Assembly (NCBI GenBank): GCA_038199985.1
Contig: JBBPYK010000056.1
Span: 1 to 64,000 of the forward strand
DNA: 64,000 bases
Source of the DNA: Arthrobacter_J sp038199985
GTDB lineage: Bacteria; Actinomycetota; Actinomycetes; Actinomycetales; Micrococcaceae
Direction: 5' to 3'
Position numbers and translations under genes: made by a program. Below the pieces are notes generated by a model. That model was not told the origin of the DNA. It saw only the letters and a list, made by a program, of their open reading frames with translations, and ran no database searches. Below are positions 30,326-38,621 of this stretch, piece by piece; the first letter of the stretch is position 1, and every line of letters begins with the position of its first letter.

Positions 30326-31273
30326 TTATTTTCCTTCCCCGGCTGAAATGCCGGCGTGCTCAGAGCCGAGGCCTTGTGAATGGTACTCAACTGAACCCTG
30401 GGTGAGACGCATGTACGCTTCCTCCAGAGATGCCTGCAAGGGCGTCAGTTCATAGAGCAAAACGTTATTCTGCAGTGCAGTGTAGGCAATCTGACGGGGT
30501 TCAACACCACTGATCTCCAAGAGCTCAGGCTCGAGTTGCTGGGAGGTGACGCCGTCGTTCGCCAGGGCGCGAACCAGGGCCTCCGGCTGGTCCGTCCTGA
30601 CACGCGTGCTTGTCTGTCCCTGATCACCGATAATTTGCGCGATCGGTGCGTCCGCGATGATCTGGCCACGTCCGATCACGATGAGGTGGTCTGCGGTCAG
30701 CGCCATTTCGCTCATCAGATGGGATGACAAGAAAACTGTTCGGCCCTCCGCTGCGAGCCCCTTAGCCAGGTGACGTACCCACTGAACGCCCTCCGGGTCT
30801 AGCCCATTGACAGGCTCGTCGAGGATCAGAGTGTGAGGGTCGCCAAGCATGGCGACGGCGATGCCAAGCCGCTGACCCATGCCGAGGGAGAAACCACCGA
30901 CGCGCTTCTTCGCCACGGAGCCCAGCCCTGTCATTTCAATGACTTCGCGGACCCTACTGGTGGGAATTCCGTGTGTGGCAGCCATGGCCCGGAGGTGGTT
31001 GAAGGCCGAACGACGGGTGTGGACTGCCTTGGCGTCCAAGAGCGCGCCCACCTCATGCAGCGGCGCTCGGTGCTGACTGTAGGACTTGCCGTTGACAACA
31101 ACCTCCCCCTGCGAAGGGCGGTCGAGACCCACGATCATTCTCATCGTGGTTGATTTACCAGCGCCGTTCGGGCCGAGAAAGCCCGTGACTTTTCCAGGCT
31201 GCACGGTGAAAGAGACGTTGTTGACCGCCGTCTTTGAACCGTAGTTCTTGCCAAGGCCTCGTGCCTCAATCAT
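30326..31273 (-). CDS. ABC exporter ATP-binding protein
   Basis: A 315-residue ATPase. Walker A is G-P-N-G-A-G-K-S-T, the signature region reads G-G-F-S-L-G-M-G-Q-R, and Walker B is L-I-L-D-E-P-V-N-G-L-D-P, followed by the H-loop S-S-H-L-M-S-E. The C-terminal ~90 residues are an extension common in BcrA/YxlF-like ATPases. It powers the permease at 29460. The gene order ATPase-permease-kinase-regulator on one strand is a standard four-gene detoxification module. Confidence 0.93.
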   Translation of the reverse strand: MIEARGLGKNYGSKTAVNNVSFTVQPGKVTGFLGPNGAGKSTTMRMIVGLDRPSQGEVVVNGKSYSQHRAPLHEVGALLDAKAVHTRRSAFNHLRAMAATHGIPTSRVREVIEMTGLGSVAKKRVGGFSLGMGQRLGIAVAMLGDPHTLILDEPVNGLDPEGVQWVRHLAKGLAAEGRTVFLSSHLMSEMALTADHLIVIGRGQIIADAPIAQIIGDQGQTSTRVRTDQPEALVRALANDGVTSQQLEPELLEISGVEPRQIAYTALQNNVLLYELTPLQASLEEAYMRLTQGSVEYHSQGLGSEHAGISAGEGK

Positions 31274-31325
31274 GGATCATCCTTATGGATTCGAGGAAAC
31301 TTCTACGCAGGCCAAAAGACCGTAC

Positions 31326-31334
31326 TTGTCCACA
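31326..31334 (+). promoter_or_regulatory. Isolated consensus DnaA box
   Basis: TTGTCCACA, the form preferred in high-GC actinobacteria, stands alone in the gap upstream of the ABC ATPase gene. A single box may be chance, so its function is uncertain. Confidence 0.35.
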
Positions 31335-31434
31335 GTAGGGTTTGAGCCGTCTTCAAACACCAACCAAGAGGACGATGTTGGGCTTCGACCCACTAGTCCT
31401 CAGGGATGATGCCCATTCAGCTCCGCGAAACCGA

Positions 31435-32262
31435 CTATGGCTTCGCCGAGCGGGTCTCCTCCATAAAGCTCAGTACTGAGGAGATAAATCGATCGGGCTC
31501 GTCGTGGAAGATGGCGTGAGCGCTATCCGGAAACAGCACGGTCTGCGCTCCCTGAACGTTATCCCCGATCCAGGCCGTCCCACGCCAGTCGTAGGCCTGG
31601 TCCTGTTGGCCAGTCATGACCAGGGTGGGAAGACTCAGCTGCTTCAGAAAGTCACGCCAATCATGCCGGGTATGGTCAGCCATGATCGCGTTGCGCACTT
31701 CTGCCCCGCACTTTGCCATTTCCTTGATATAGAGCTCCCGGTCTGCGTCACTCACCGTGGTAGCGCAGATCTCGTCGACGTGCCCCTTGATCATGGTGTC
31801 CAGTTCGTAGCTGACCTGACCTTGGAATCGGGCGAGGCCGACGTCGTCAAAGCACTGTGCGTGGTGCCAGGGCCAGTCCTCGGCGAGATACTGGCGCGGT
31901 ACCTGACTGCAAAAGATTCCACCGGATACTCGCTTCGACCCGAAGTTCTCCAGCATGCTCCAAGCAACTGCAGAGCCGAGCGACCAGCCAAGGACAATTG
32001 CCTCCTCGAGGTGCAGGTGCTCCAGCAACTCGTGGAGGTCTGCCCCCATCCGCGCCACCTTTGGCTGGTATGGCGGGGCATCGGAATCACCGTGACCGCG
32101 CAGATCCAACGCAACGACTCGGGAGTGCTCTGCAAGCGCAGGAACGACGCCGTCGAAGAATCGGTGGCTGAACCCCCAGCCGTGCAACAGCACCAGCGGC
32201 GGACCGGAACCGGTATCAGCAAAATTCAACTCGATACCGTCTGTGGTCGTGAACGTGGGCAT
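31435..32262 (-). CDS. Alpha/beta-fold hydrolase
   Basis: A 275-residue hydrolase. The ATG at 32262 has GAGGAG at the right distance; a GTG at 32268 is too close to it. The oxyanion region L-L-H-G-W-G, the D-L-R-G-H-G-D-S motif, the nucleophile elbow G-W-S-L-G-S (S94) and a late D-S-A-H-A-I-F-H (catalytic His) are all in place, so it should be active. A cap domain lies between. The family includes esterases, haloperoxidase-like and C-C hydrolases; the substrate is not evident. It is divergent from an SDR/FAD-reductase pair that may act in the same pathway. Confidence 0.9.
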   Translation of the reverse strand: MPTFTTTDGIELNFADTGSGPPLVLLHGWGFSHRFFDGVVPALAEHSRVVALDLRGHGDSDAPPYQPKVARMGADLHELLEHLHLEEAIVLGWSLGSAVAWSMLENFGSKRVSGGIFCSQVPRQYLAEDWPWHHAQCFDDVGLARFQGQVSYELDTMIKGHVDEICATTVSDADRELYIKEMAKCGAEVRNAIMADHTRHDWRDFLKQLSLPTLVMTGQQDQAYDWRGTAWIGDNVQGAQTVLFPDSAHAIFHDEPDRFISSVLSFMEETRSAKP

Positions 32263-32350
32263 GAACACTCCTCGCTATCAGAACTCCTGTAGGGGTTGTT
32301 GAACCGACTCTACGTTGTTACGTTCAAGACAAGGCTTCGAAAGGAAAATC

Positions 32351-33151
32351 ATGGATCTCGGCATCAAGGACAAGATTGCACTGGTTACGGGCGGTGCCGG
32401 TGGTATAGGCTCGGCGACTGCCCAGCAGCTGCTGGACGAAGGGGCCACTGTGGTGCTCTCCGATCTTCATCAAGAAAGTCTGGATGAGGCCGCAAGCGCA
32501 TTGAACGCCCCTGACGGCAAGCTCTTCGCTTTCGCCGCAGATATAACTAGCGTCGACGAGGTGGGCCGGTTGCGTGAGCAGACCGAGGCCGCAGTGGGCG
32601 ACATTGATATCCTCGTGCAGTCCTCCGGCATTACTGGCGCTCAGGGGCTGTTCCATGAGATCGACGACGAGGGCTGGGTAAACACCATCACCGTCGACCT
32701 GCTGGGCCCCGTTCGGCTTACCAAAGCCTTTTTGCCTGCTCTACGCAGGGGCGGCTGGGGCCGGATTGTCTATCTGTGCTCTGAAGACGCGGTACAACCG
32801 TATGACAATGAACTCCCCTACTGCGCGGCGAAGGCAGGCATCTTGTCCATGGCCAAGGGGCTTTCGCGTAGCTATGCCAAGGAGGGGTTGCTGGTCAACA
32901 CGGTTTCCCCTGCCTTCATCAGCAGCCCAATGACCGATGCCATGATGAAGAAGCGCGCGGCAGAACTCGACACCAGTTTTGACGAGGCGATCGTAAGTTT
33001 CCTCGACGAGGACCGGCCCTACATGGAACTCAAGCGCAGGGGCGAGCCCGACGAGGTCGCAAGCGTCATCACGTTCCTCTGCTCGGACCGAGCGAGCTTC
33101 GTCAACGGATCAAACTACCGGGTGGACTCCGGCTCAGTAGCAACGATTTAA
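32351..33151 (+). CDS. SDR-family oxidoreductase
   Basis: A 266-residue classical short-chain dehydrogenase. The ATG at 32351 has AAAGGA upstream. The cofactor loop is T-G-G-A-G-G-I-G (residues 13-20), and D38 after the second strand favours NAD. The N-N-A-G motif is changed to Q-S-S-G. Catalytic residues are S144 and Y157-x-x-x-K161. It is followed by an FAD oxidoreductase 9 bases downstream of its stop, so the two form an operon. Substrate unknown. Confidence 0.92.
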   Translation: MDLGIKDKIALVTGGAGGIGSATAQQLLDEGATVVLSDLHQESLDEAASALNAPDGKLFAFAADITSVDEVGRLREQTEAAVGDIDILVQSSGITGAQGLFHEIDDEGWVNTITVDLLGPVRLTKAFLPALRRGGWGRIVYLCSEDAVQPYDNELPYCAAKAGILSMAKGLSRSYAKEGLLVNTVSPAFISSPMTDAMMKKRAAELDTSFDEAIVSFLDEDRPYMELKRRGEPDEVASVITFLCSDRASFVNGSNYRVDSGSVATI

Positions 33152-33160
33152 GGTCAAACG

Positions 33161-34375
33161 ATGACTGACACGAGCCAACACTACGATTACGTGATCATTG
33201 GTGGCGGAATGGTCGGAGACGCCGCTGCCAAAGCGATCCACGAGGCGAATGCCCAGGGATCGATCCTGATTATAGGGGCAGACCCGGAGCCTCCGATCGC
33301 CCGTCCAGCGTTATCGAAGAAGTTGTGGAGGGATCCGGACTTTACCTTGGATCAGGCTTGGTTGAACACGGAGCAGGACTCTGGCGCCGTGCTGATGACC
33401 GCGAACCCTGCGACGTCAATTGACCTCGATGCGCAGACGGTCCAAACCGCTTCTGGTGAACAGGTGGCCTATGGAAAACTGCTGCTCGCCACCGGCGGCG
33501 AGCCGCGTCACCTAGATCTGCCCGACGACGATCGGGTGATCTCTTTCCGCACCATTTCCGATTACCGCAGGCTGCGCGAGCTGAGCGGTGATAACCGCCA
33601 TCTGCTGGTAGTGGGAGGCGGCTTCATCGGCACCGAGCTGGCCGACTCTTTGGTGCAGAACGACACTCGAGTGACACTTGCCTATCCTGAGGATCTGGTG
33701 AACGCCTCTCTCTTCCCACGAGAGCTTGCCCAGGACGTAACCCAGATGTTCACCGACCACGGCGTAACCCTGTCACCTCAGACGAGGATCGCTTCAGGAT
33801 CAGTCGAAGACGGGCAACTGACGATCCGCGACGAAAACGAGAAAACTTTCGTGGTGGACGGCGTTGTCGTTGGTCTCGGCATCAGCCCGTCGACCGAACT
33901 TGCCGAAGCGGCCGGGCTAGAAGTCGACGACGGCGTCGTGGTTGACGCCAAGTTGATGACCAGCCATCCGGATGTGTTCGCAGCCGGTGATGTGGCGAAC
34001 TATCCTGATCGCTTGCTGGGGCAACGTCGGGTTGAGCACGTGGACAACGCGAACGCGATGGGTGCTCGGGTGGGCGCCAACATGGCGGGCGACCCACAGC
34101 CCTATACGCACACGCCGTATTTCTACTCGGTGCTGTTTGGTGTCCGGTATGAGGCCGTTGGCACCTTGGACTCGTCCTTGGACATGGTGCAGGACTGGAC
34201 CAAGGACCGCAGCCGAGGCGTCGTCTACTATCTCAGTGACGCTGGCGAGGTGGTCGGGGTGCTGCTCTGGAACGTTGCAGACCAGACCGACGCAGCCCGC
34301 GAGGTGATCGCCGATTCTCAGGCTGGCACGCTGGCTCGTCATGACCTGCGCGGTCGAATCCCGACCGGAGGCTAA
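33161..34375 (+). CDS. FAD-dependent NAD(P)H oxidoreductase (ferredoxin-reductase/AIF-like)
   Basis: A 404-residue pyridine-nucleotide-disulfide-type flavoprotein without the redox disulfide. Y-V-I-I-G-G-G-M-V-G-D-A-A-A-K-A-I binds FAD, L-L-V-V-G-G-G-F-I-G-T-E-L-A binds NAD(P)H, and H-P-D-V-F-A-A-G-D-V-A is the second FAD motif. The C-terminal ~90 residues (Y-T-H-T-P-Y-F-Y-S-V-L-F-G) match the AIF/rhodocoxin-reductase type, which passes electrons to ferredoxins or quinones. No ferredoxin or P450 gene is beside it. Its stop overlaps the convergent DUF2975 gene's stop. Confidence 0.9.
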   Translation: MTDTSQHYDYVIIGGGMVGDAAAKAIHEANAQGSILIIGADPEPPIARPALSKKLWRDPDFTLDQAWLNTEQDSGAVLMTANPATSIDLDAQTVQTASGEQVAYGKLLLATGGEPRHLDLPDDDRVISFRTISDYRRLRELSGDNRHLLVVGGGFIGTELADSLVQNDTRVTLAYPEDLVNASLFPRELAQDVTQMFTDHGVTLSPQTRIASGSVEDGQLTIRDENEKTFVVDGVVVGLGISPSTELAEAAGLEVDDGVVVDAKLMTSHPDVFAAGDVANYPDRLLGQRRVEHVDNANAMGARVGANMAGDPQPYTHTPYFYSVLFGVRYEAVGTLDSSLDMVQDWTKDRSRGVVYYLSDAGEVVGVLLWNVADQTDAAREVIADSQAGTLARHDLRGRIPTGG

Positions 34376-34875
34376 GCATGACGCGAAATCGGGCTGCTGG
34401 CACGACCTACCGCGATACGGTCATCAACATCACCATCTCCCAGCCAGTCCCTCATCCAATGACTTAGGGCTAAGGCGACGGGAACGACGGCGAGGGAGAC
34501 AAGAAGCCCGAATAGCATCACGGGCCCTCCAACGCCTGCGATAAACCCGACGTAAACGCAAACGCCGGCGAGAAGCACTGCCGTGAAAATAAGCGAACCT
34601 GTCATGGTATTCGCCCATCGCGTAGACCAGCGGGTCCATGCTCTGCCAGCGACCGCGGACGAGACCAGCTGCCAAGCCGCCACCAATGTCATCTCGACAC
34701 CGGCGATTGCGGCCACAAGTACCATGGCGGTGGGGAACGCCAGGTACGCAATATCCGGGTATGCGCTGGCGTTGCCGGCCGCGACTACCGGAATAATGAC
34801 GAATTGAGCCACCAGAGCCGCGAGGGCTGCTAGTCCGAGGAAAAAACGGATTGGTAGAGCTTCCTGCTTAGTCAT
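34372..34875 (-). CDS. DUF2975-type membrane protein
   Basis: A 167-residue membrane protein with four hydrophobic segments. The layout and A-Y-L-A-F-P-T-A-M-V-L-V-A-A-I-A-G-V-E-M-T-L-V-A-A-W-Q-L match DUF2975. Such genes are usually followed by a short Xre-type regulator and the pair is thought to sense the membrane; no such regulator follows here because the gene ends inside the convergent oxidoreductase stop. AGGACG precedes the ATG. Function unknown. Confidence 0.75.
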   Translation of the reverse strand: MTKQEALPIRFFLGLAALAALVAQFVIIPVVAAGNASAYPDIAYLAFPTAMVLVAAIAGVEMTLVAAWQLVSSAVAGRAWTRWSTRWANTMTGSLIFTAVLLAGVCVYVGFIAGVGGPVMLFGLLVSLAVVPVALALSHWMRDWLGDGDVDDRIAVGRASSPISRHA

Positions 34876-34961
34876 ATCGCGATCGTCCTCTTACCTATAC
34901 CTGGTGTCAATGGCCGTCTCTGTGCCGCTTATCCCGGTCAGTTTCTTGAACGCAACCGCTC

Positions 34962-35201
34962 TTAGTCCCTGAATCGGTTATTGAGCATAGGTAGGAAACG
35001 GTCCTTATTTCCTAGTGCGATCAGAACTGAGAAGATCACGATCACCAGGGTGGTGAGGACACCGATAAGGGTTTCTGATGACTCGAAGGTCCTGGGGACC
35101 TGAAACAGTCCAACCCAAGCCAGGACCAGGTAATAGCTGTCGCTGAGGTGTCTTCGAGGCCGTTGGTCCTTGGCACGGCCGTATTCTCCACCCTTGCGGC
35201 G
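34962..35201 (-). pseudogene. Remnant of a membrane protein (C-terminal part)
   Basis: An open minus-strand frame of 79 codons (34962-35201) bounded upstream by TAG and lacking any plausible ATG or GTG start. It reads D-S-Y-Y-L-V-L-A-W-V-G-L-F-Q-V-P-R, then a strongly hydrophobic L-I-G-V-L-T-T-L-V-I-V-I-F-S-V-L-I-A-L-G, then a basic tail N-K-D-R-F-L. This looks like the end of a membrane protein whose front is lost. No family can be assigned. The plus strand also has a hydrophobic frame here (35148-35360), which I take as the antisense image. Confidence 0.35.
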
Positions 35202-35296
35202 CTAGTGTTCCTACTCGGGGCCGTGCTACCTACCAAAGGCTCGGGGTGGACGGGAACGTGTGACCCTGTGGGACGCTGCTGTAACAGGACATTCAC

Positions 35297-35632
35297 CTAC
35301 AATCGGCGCGTAGCGGTGTCGTATGGATTGGTAGGACGATCCTCGGCTGTGAGCGTGTGATCTCCGTTCTGGTCTGCGTAAGTTCTTGGTCGGTTCATGT
35401 TCGCGGCGTGGCGACGGCGTCCCACAACCAATGACGCCCCGCCCCCGAGAAGCGCGAGCGCGCCCGCGGCGACCGTCAGGTAGGCGCTCCATGGTGACGC
35501 GCCGGACTCGCCATAAGTGACAGCACTGAGAGCTGCGATGCCAAACACTAGGAGACCTGCCGCGATAGCGAGGACCACACCTCCAACCACGCTAAGCACC
35601 AGTCCTGGTCGAGCTGTCTTCTTGCCACCCAT
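35297..35632 (-). CDS. Small hypothetical membrane protein
   Basis: A 111-residue protein starting at ATG 35632 behind AAGGGGA. It has two hydrophobic segments (about residues 10-36 and 49-70), then a basic region R-R-R-H and a polar tail. It is probably an integral membrane protein with both ends in the cytoplasm. I do not recognise a family. It lies between two degraded sequences, so this is a region of high turnover. A 35-base Met-start extension upstream (35650) is less likely. Confidence 0.5.
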   Translation of the reverse strand: MGGKKTARPGLVLSVVGGVVLAIAAGLLVFGIAALSAVTYGESGASPWSAYLTVAAGALALLGGGASLVVGRRRHAANMNRPRTYADQNGDHTLTAEDRPTNPYDTATRRL

Positions 35633-35797
35633 GAGTCCCCTTATGATCACGTAGCTGAACGATCAGGCCACCACATCGAACCTACACGCGGGAACCGTGC
35701 GCTGAACAGGGTTCGTCGCTTTGAGCGGACAGTTTTGATCGTATAATTTGGGCGGTTCACTTGACTCTCCCTCGTGGGGAGATCGGACGCTGATTCT

Positions 35798-36061
35798 GTG
35801 ACTCTCATACCCATAGGACGATTCGCGAAGGCCTCGCGGCTGTGGGTGAAATCGCTGCGCATGGTCCATATGCCACTTGCGCTGATCGCCGAGACCCTCG
35901 ACGGTTAGGATCCCGAGCAGGTGTTGGAGTCGCACCTTGCCTCGTTGCAGAACCAGCGCGATGAGATCGCCGCTGGCGTTACAGCTTCGGTAGTGCACCA
36001 AGGCTCCTACGGCACTGTCGCAACATGGATCCATGAACACGGTCACCGCATTGTGGCCGGG
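35798..36061 (+). pseudogene. Eroded MerR-family regulator with GyrI-like C-terminus
   Basis: A single plus-strand frame from GTG 35798 reads I-P-I-G-R-F-A-K-A-S-R-L-W-V-K-S-L-R, the MerR DNA-binding start. It then jumps to M-P-L-A-L-I-A-E-T-L-D-G, the later MerR helix, as if ~35 codons (the wing with G-Y-R-Y-Y) were deleted. A TAG interrupts at 35906-35908. The same frame continues with L-E-S-H-L-A-S-L-Q-N-Q-R-D-E-I and then H-Q-G-S-Y-G-T-V, W-I-H-E-H-G-H-R-I-V-A-G, a GyrI-like effector fragment, again with internal loss. It is therefore a dead regulator. Its tail approaches the 3' end of the DrrB-like gene. Confidence 0.7.
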
Positions 36062-36073
36062 CTGCACGAACAG

Positions 36074-36904
36074 TCACCGACTGCTGATGGACCCGAACTT
36101 CTTGATGCACAACGGGATAAAGAACAGCAGCATCAGCAGTATGCCGACAATGATCGTGATGACCGGGTTCTGTAGCGTCCATGACGTTGGCGGAGGGAAA
36201 CTGGGATCAGTATTGCCGAACAGGACTCTTGCGGAGTGGACCAGCGCGGAAACCGGGTTCCATTCCGCGATATTTCGAAGTATGTCAGGCAGCGTATGTA
36301 GCGGAACAAAAGCGTTGGAAATGAAGGTCAACGGAAACAGGATCATGAACGAGGCATTGTTGATCACCTCGGGACTGCGCACAGTCATGCCCAGTAGTGC
36401 CATCACCCACGAAAATGCGTAGGCAAAAAGCAGCAGTAGACTGATGCCTCCCAAAAGACCCCAGACGCTCGTGGTGACTCGCCATCCCACCAGCCAACCC
36501 GTTGCCATCATGATCAGCATGGAAATGCCGTTGATCATCAAGTCACCGTTGGTTCGCCCGATCAGCACCGCGGAAGTGCTCATGGGGAGAGTCCTGAACC
36601 GGTCAATAATCCCCTCCTTGAGGTCCTGTGCCATTGCCGAGCCCGAATAGGTGGAGCCGAAAATCACCGTCTGGGCAAAGATGCCTGCCATGAGGAACGA
36701 CGTGTAGTTGTCGATGGCCATAGCACCGGCATAGACCTGACTGAACAGCAGTACGAACATGATCGGCTGCAAAATGGTGAAGACCAGGATGTCCGGAACG
36801 CGTTTGATTTTGATCAGGTTGCGACGCGTTGCGATCCAACCATCGGAAAACCACTGCCCGAGCGGCGAGGTGGCGCTGGAGCCTTGTTCGATTGAAGCGC
36901 TCAC
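36074..36904 (-). CDS. ABC-2 exporter permease (DrrB-like)
   Basis: A 276-residue membrane protein with six hydrophobic segments. W-I-A-T-R-R-N-L-I-K-I-K-R-V-P-D-I-L-V-F-T-I-L-Q-P-I-M-F-V-L-L-F and D-L-K-E-G-I-I-D-R-F-R-T-L-P-M are the DrrB/daunorubicin-type motifs, as is W-N-P-V-S-A-L-V near the C-terminus. The start is GTG at 36904, overlapping the ATPase stop (GTGA). With the ATPase it should export a hydrophobic drug or lipid. The dead MerR frame touches its 3' end. Confidence 0.93.
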   Translation of the reverse strand: MSASIEQGSSATSPLGQWFSDGWIATRRNLIKIKRVPDILVFTILQPIMFVLLFSQVYAGAMAIDNYTSFLMAGIFAQTVIFGSTYSGSAMAQDLKEGIIDRFRTLPMSTSAVLIGRTNGDLMINGISMLIMMATGWLVGWRVTTSVWGLLGGISLLLLFAYAFSWVMALLGMTVRSPEVINNASFMILFPLTFISNAFVPLHTLPDILRNIAEWNPVSALVHSARVLFGNTDPSFPPPTSWTLQNPVITIIVGILLMLLFFIPLCIKKFGSISSR

Positions 36905-37893
36905 TTGGTCTTCTCCGTTTCAACATTGTCGCCCTCTTCGTCCTCTTCCGCTGCCCGACCCGTCAGCTTCAGGAAAACGTCGTCCAGTGTGGGTCGCCGA
37001 ATGCCGGCGTCGTGCAATTCAACCCCGGCTTGCCCGAGGTCAGCGAGCACATACTGGAGTGCCTTCGCCCCCTCGACGACGGGAACTTCCATGGTCCTGC
37101 CGTCTCCTCTGGAACGCGGTTCCCCAGTTCCATGGCGAGCAAGCGCCTCAATTGCCATTCCGGCGTCGGCTGCGTCAATGATGGTGAGCTCAATGCTGTG
37201 TCCGCCGATGCGGGCCTTCAGCTCATCGGAGGTGCCCTGGGCAATGACCTTACCGCCGTCAATCACGGCGATGTTGTCAGCTAGCTGATCCGCCTCCTCC
37301 AAGTACTGCGTGGTGAGCAGGACAGTGGTGCCATCGGATACCAGGTTCTTGATGACTTCCCACATTCCCAGCCGGCTCCGCGGATCAAGGCCGGTGGTTG
37401 GTTCGTCGAGAAACAGTATTTTTGGCCTCGTCACGAGAGCGCCGGCAAGGTCGATCCGGCGTCGCATGCCGCCCGAGAATCCCTTGACAGGCCGGTTTTG
37501 GGCCGCAGTCAGGTCAAACATCTCGATGAGTTCGGTAGCCCTCCGGCGCGACTCCCTCTTGCCCAAGTGGTAGAGGCGACCCACCATGTCCAGGTTCTCG
37601 AAACCCGTCAGGTTCTCGTCCACCGCGGCGTACTGCCCGGAAACCCCGATGGACCGGCGCACCTCTTTGGCCTCACGCACGACGTCGAGTCCCGCCACGG
37701 TCGCTTCACCGTCGGTAGGTTTGATGAGGGTGGTGAACACCTTCACGGCCGTGGTTTTTCCTGCCCCGTTGGGGCCGAGCAATCCCTGCACAGTACCTTG
37801 CGGGACCGTCAGATCGAGGCCGTCCAGCGCGTGAACTGGGCCCGTCTTTGCCTGGTAGATCTTCTTCAGACCGCGCGCTTCGATAATTGCCAT
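36901..37893 (-). CDS. Daunorubicin-resistance-type ABC ATPase (DrrA-like)
   Basis: A 330-residue ATPase. Walker A G-P-N-G-A-G-K-T-T, signature F-S-G-G-M-R-R-R-I-D-L-A-G-A-L, Walker B I-L-F-L-D-E-P-T-T-G-L-D-P-R-S-R and the late C-terminal R-R-P-T-L-D-D-V-F-L-K-L-T-G are all DrrA-class motifs, including the C-terminal regulatory extension. It drives the DrrB-like permease. The gene is divergent from the TetR gene and the two share a 68-base region with twin operators. Confidence 0.94.
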   Translation of the reverse strand: MAIIEARGLKKIYQAKTGPVHALDGLDLTVPQGTVQGLLGPNGAGKTTAVKVFTTLIKPTDGEATVAGLDVVREAKEVRRSIGVSGQYAAVDENLTGFENLDMVGRLYHLGKRESRRRATELIEMFDLTAAQNRPVKGFSGGMRRRIDLAGALVTRPKILFLDEPTTGLDPRSRLGMWEVIKNLVSDGTTVLLTTQYLEEADQLADNIAVIDGGKVIAQGTSDELKARIGGHSIELTIIDAADAGMAIEALARHGTGEPRSRGDGRTMEVPVVEGAKALQYVLADLGQAGVELHDAGIRRPTLDDVFLKLTGRAAEEDEEGDNVETEKTK

Positions 37894-37924
37894 GGTGACA
37901 GCTTATCTGCGCAGCAATCCTTGA

Positions 37925-37957
37925 TTTGCACGGTGTGCAAACTTGCACGTAGTGTAA
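37925..37957. promoter_or_regulatory. Twin palindromic operators between drrA-like and tetR genes
   Basis: TTTGCAC-GGT-GTGCAAA (37925-37941) is a perfect palindrome; TTGCAC-GTA-GTGTAA (37943-37957) is a near-perfect copy. TTGCAC (37926-37931) and TAGTGT (37950-37955) also form a promoter with an 18-base spacer whose start falls at about 37962, the GTG of the TetR gene. So the operators cover the promoter and the tetR transcript may be leaderless. Confidence 0.75.
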
Positions 37958-37961
37958 TCCT

Positions 37962-38609
37962 GTGAACAATGAAGAACTCTCCGTGGGCGAGGAAGCGCTA
38001 AGCCGCCGACTACGACAAAAAGCCGCCACTCGACGGGGAATTGGGCAGGCCGCTCTGACTCTTGCCCGTACGCGGGGCCTGGGGAAATTCACGGTGGACG
38101 AAGTCGCGGAGAAGGCCGACATCTCGCGCCGCACCTTCTTCAACTACTTTGCTTCCATCGAGGCCGCCGTCAATCTTCCCGTCGAACAGTTCCTGGACAA
38201 CGCTCTAGAAAAGCTAACGGAAGAGCCAGCAGAAAAGCCTATTCTCGATGCCGTCCTGGCCGCCGTCGCAGGGAACCTCGATCAGGACATCATGAACGTC
38301 CTCATCGAACTATGCCTGATGAGCGACGGCAGTCCCGAGCTTCAGCGCTATGAACTGCAAACGTGGAGCTTCGCCCAACTCCGGTTGGAAGAGGGACTCC
38401 GTCAGCGTCTGGGGCTGCCGGCAGGAGTCAAGACGCTATTCATCAGCTGCCTTGCTGGAGCTTTGATGTCCTGCGGCCGAGAAGCATTGAACGAGACCAC
38501 CCGCATCATCGAGGCAAATCCTTCACAACCCGCATCCACCACCACGTTCCAGGAACTACTGCTGGAGAGCATCACCATGCTCCGCAGTGGTTTCTCTCTC
38601 ACCGACTAA
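37962..38609 (+). CDS. TetR-family transcriptional regulator
   Basis: A 215-residue regulator starting with GTG. The N-terminal helix-turn-helix reads R-R-G-I-G-Q-A-A-L-T-L-A-R-T-R-G-L-G-K-F-T-V-D-E-V-A-E-K-A-D-I-S-R-R-T-F-F-N-Y-F, a clear TetR/AcrR domain. The C-terminal ligand domain is unassigned. It is followed 12 bases later by the MMPL gene, and is divergent from the DrrAB-like exporter, so it most likely represses both when no ligand is bound. Twin palindromes lie immediately upstream. Confidence 0.92.
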   Translation: MNNEELSVGEEALSRRLRQKAATRRGIGQAALTLARTRGLGKFTVDEVAEKADISRRTFFNYFASIEAAVNLPVEQFLDNALEKLTEEPAEKPILDAVLAAVAGNLDQDIMNVLIELCLMSDGSPELQRYELQTWSFAQLRLEEGLRQRLGLPAGVKTLFISCLAGALMSCGREALNETTRIIEANPSQPASTTTFQELLLESITMLRSGFSLTD

Positions 38610-38621
38610 GGATCATTATTC

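Noticed and set aside
35148..35360. Plus-strand hydrophobic 70-residue frame
   Set aside because: It is antisense to the more protein-like minus-strand remnant and its hydrophobicity follows from that; no ribosome site.
35663..36067. 134-residue minus-strand frame
   Set aside because: It lies opposite the MerR remnant, which explains the sequence, and shows no protein-like pattern.
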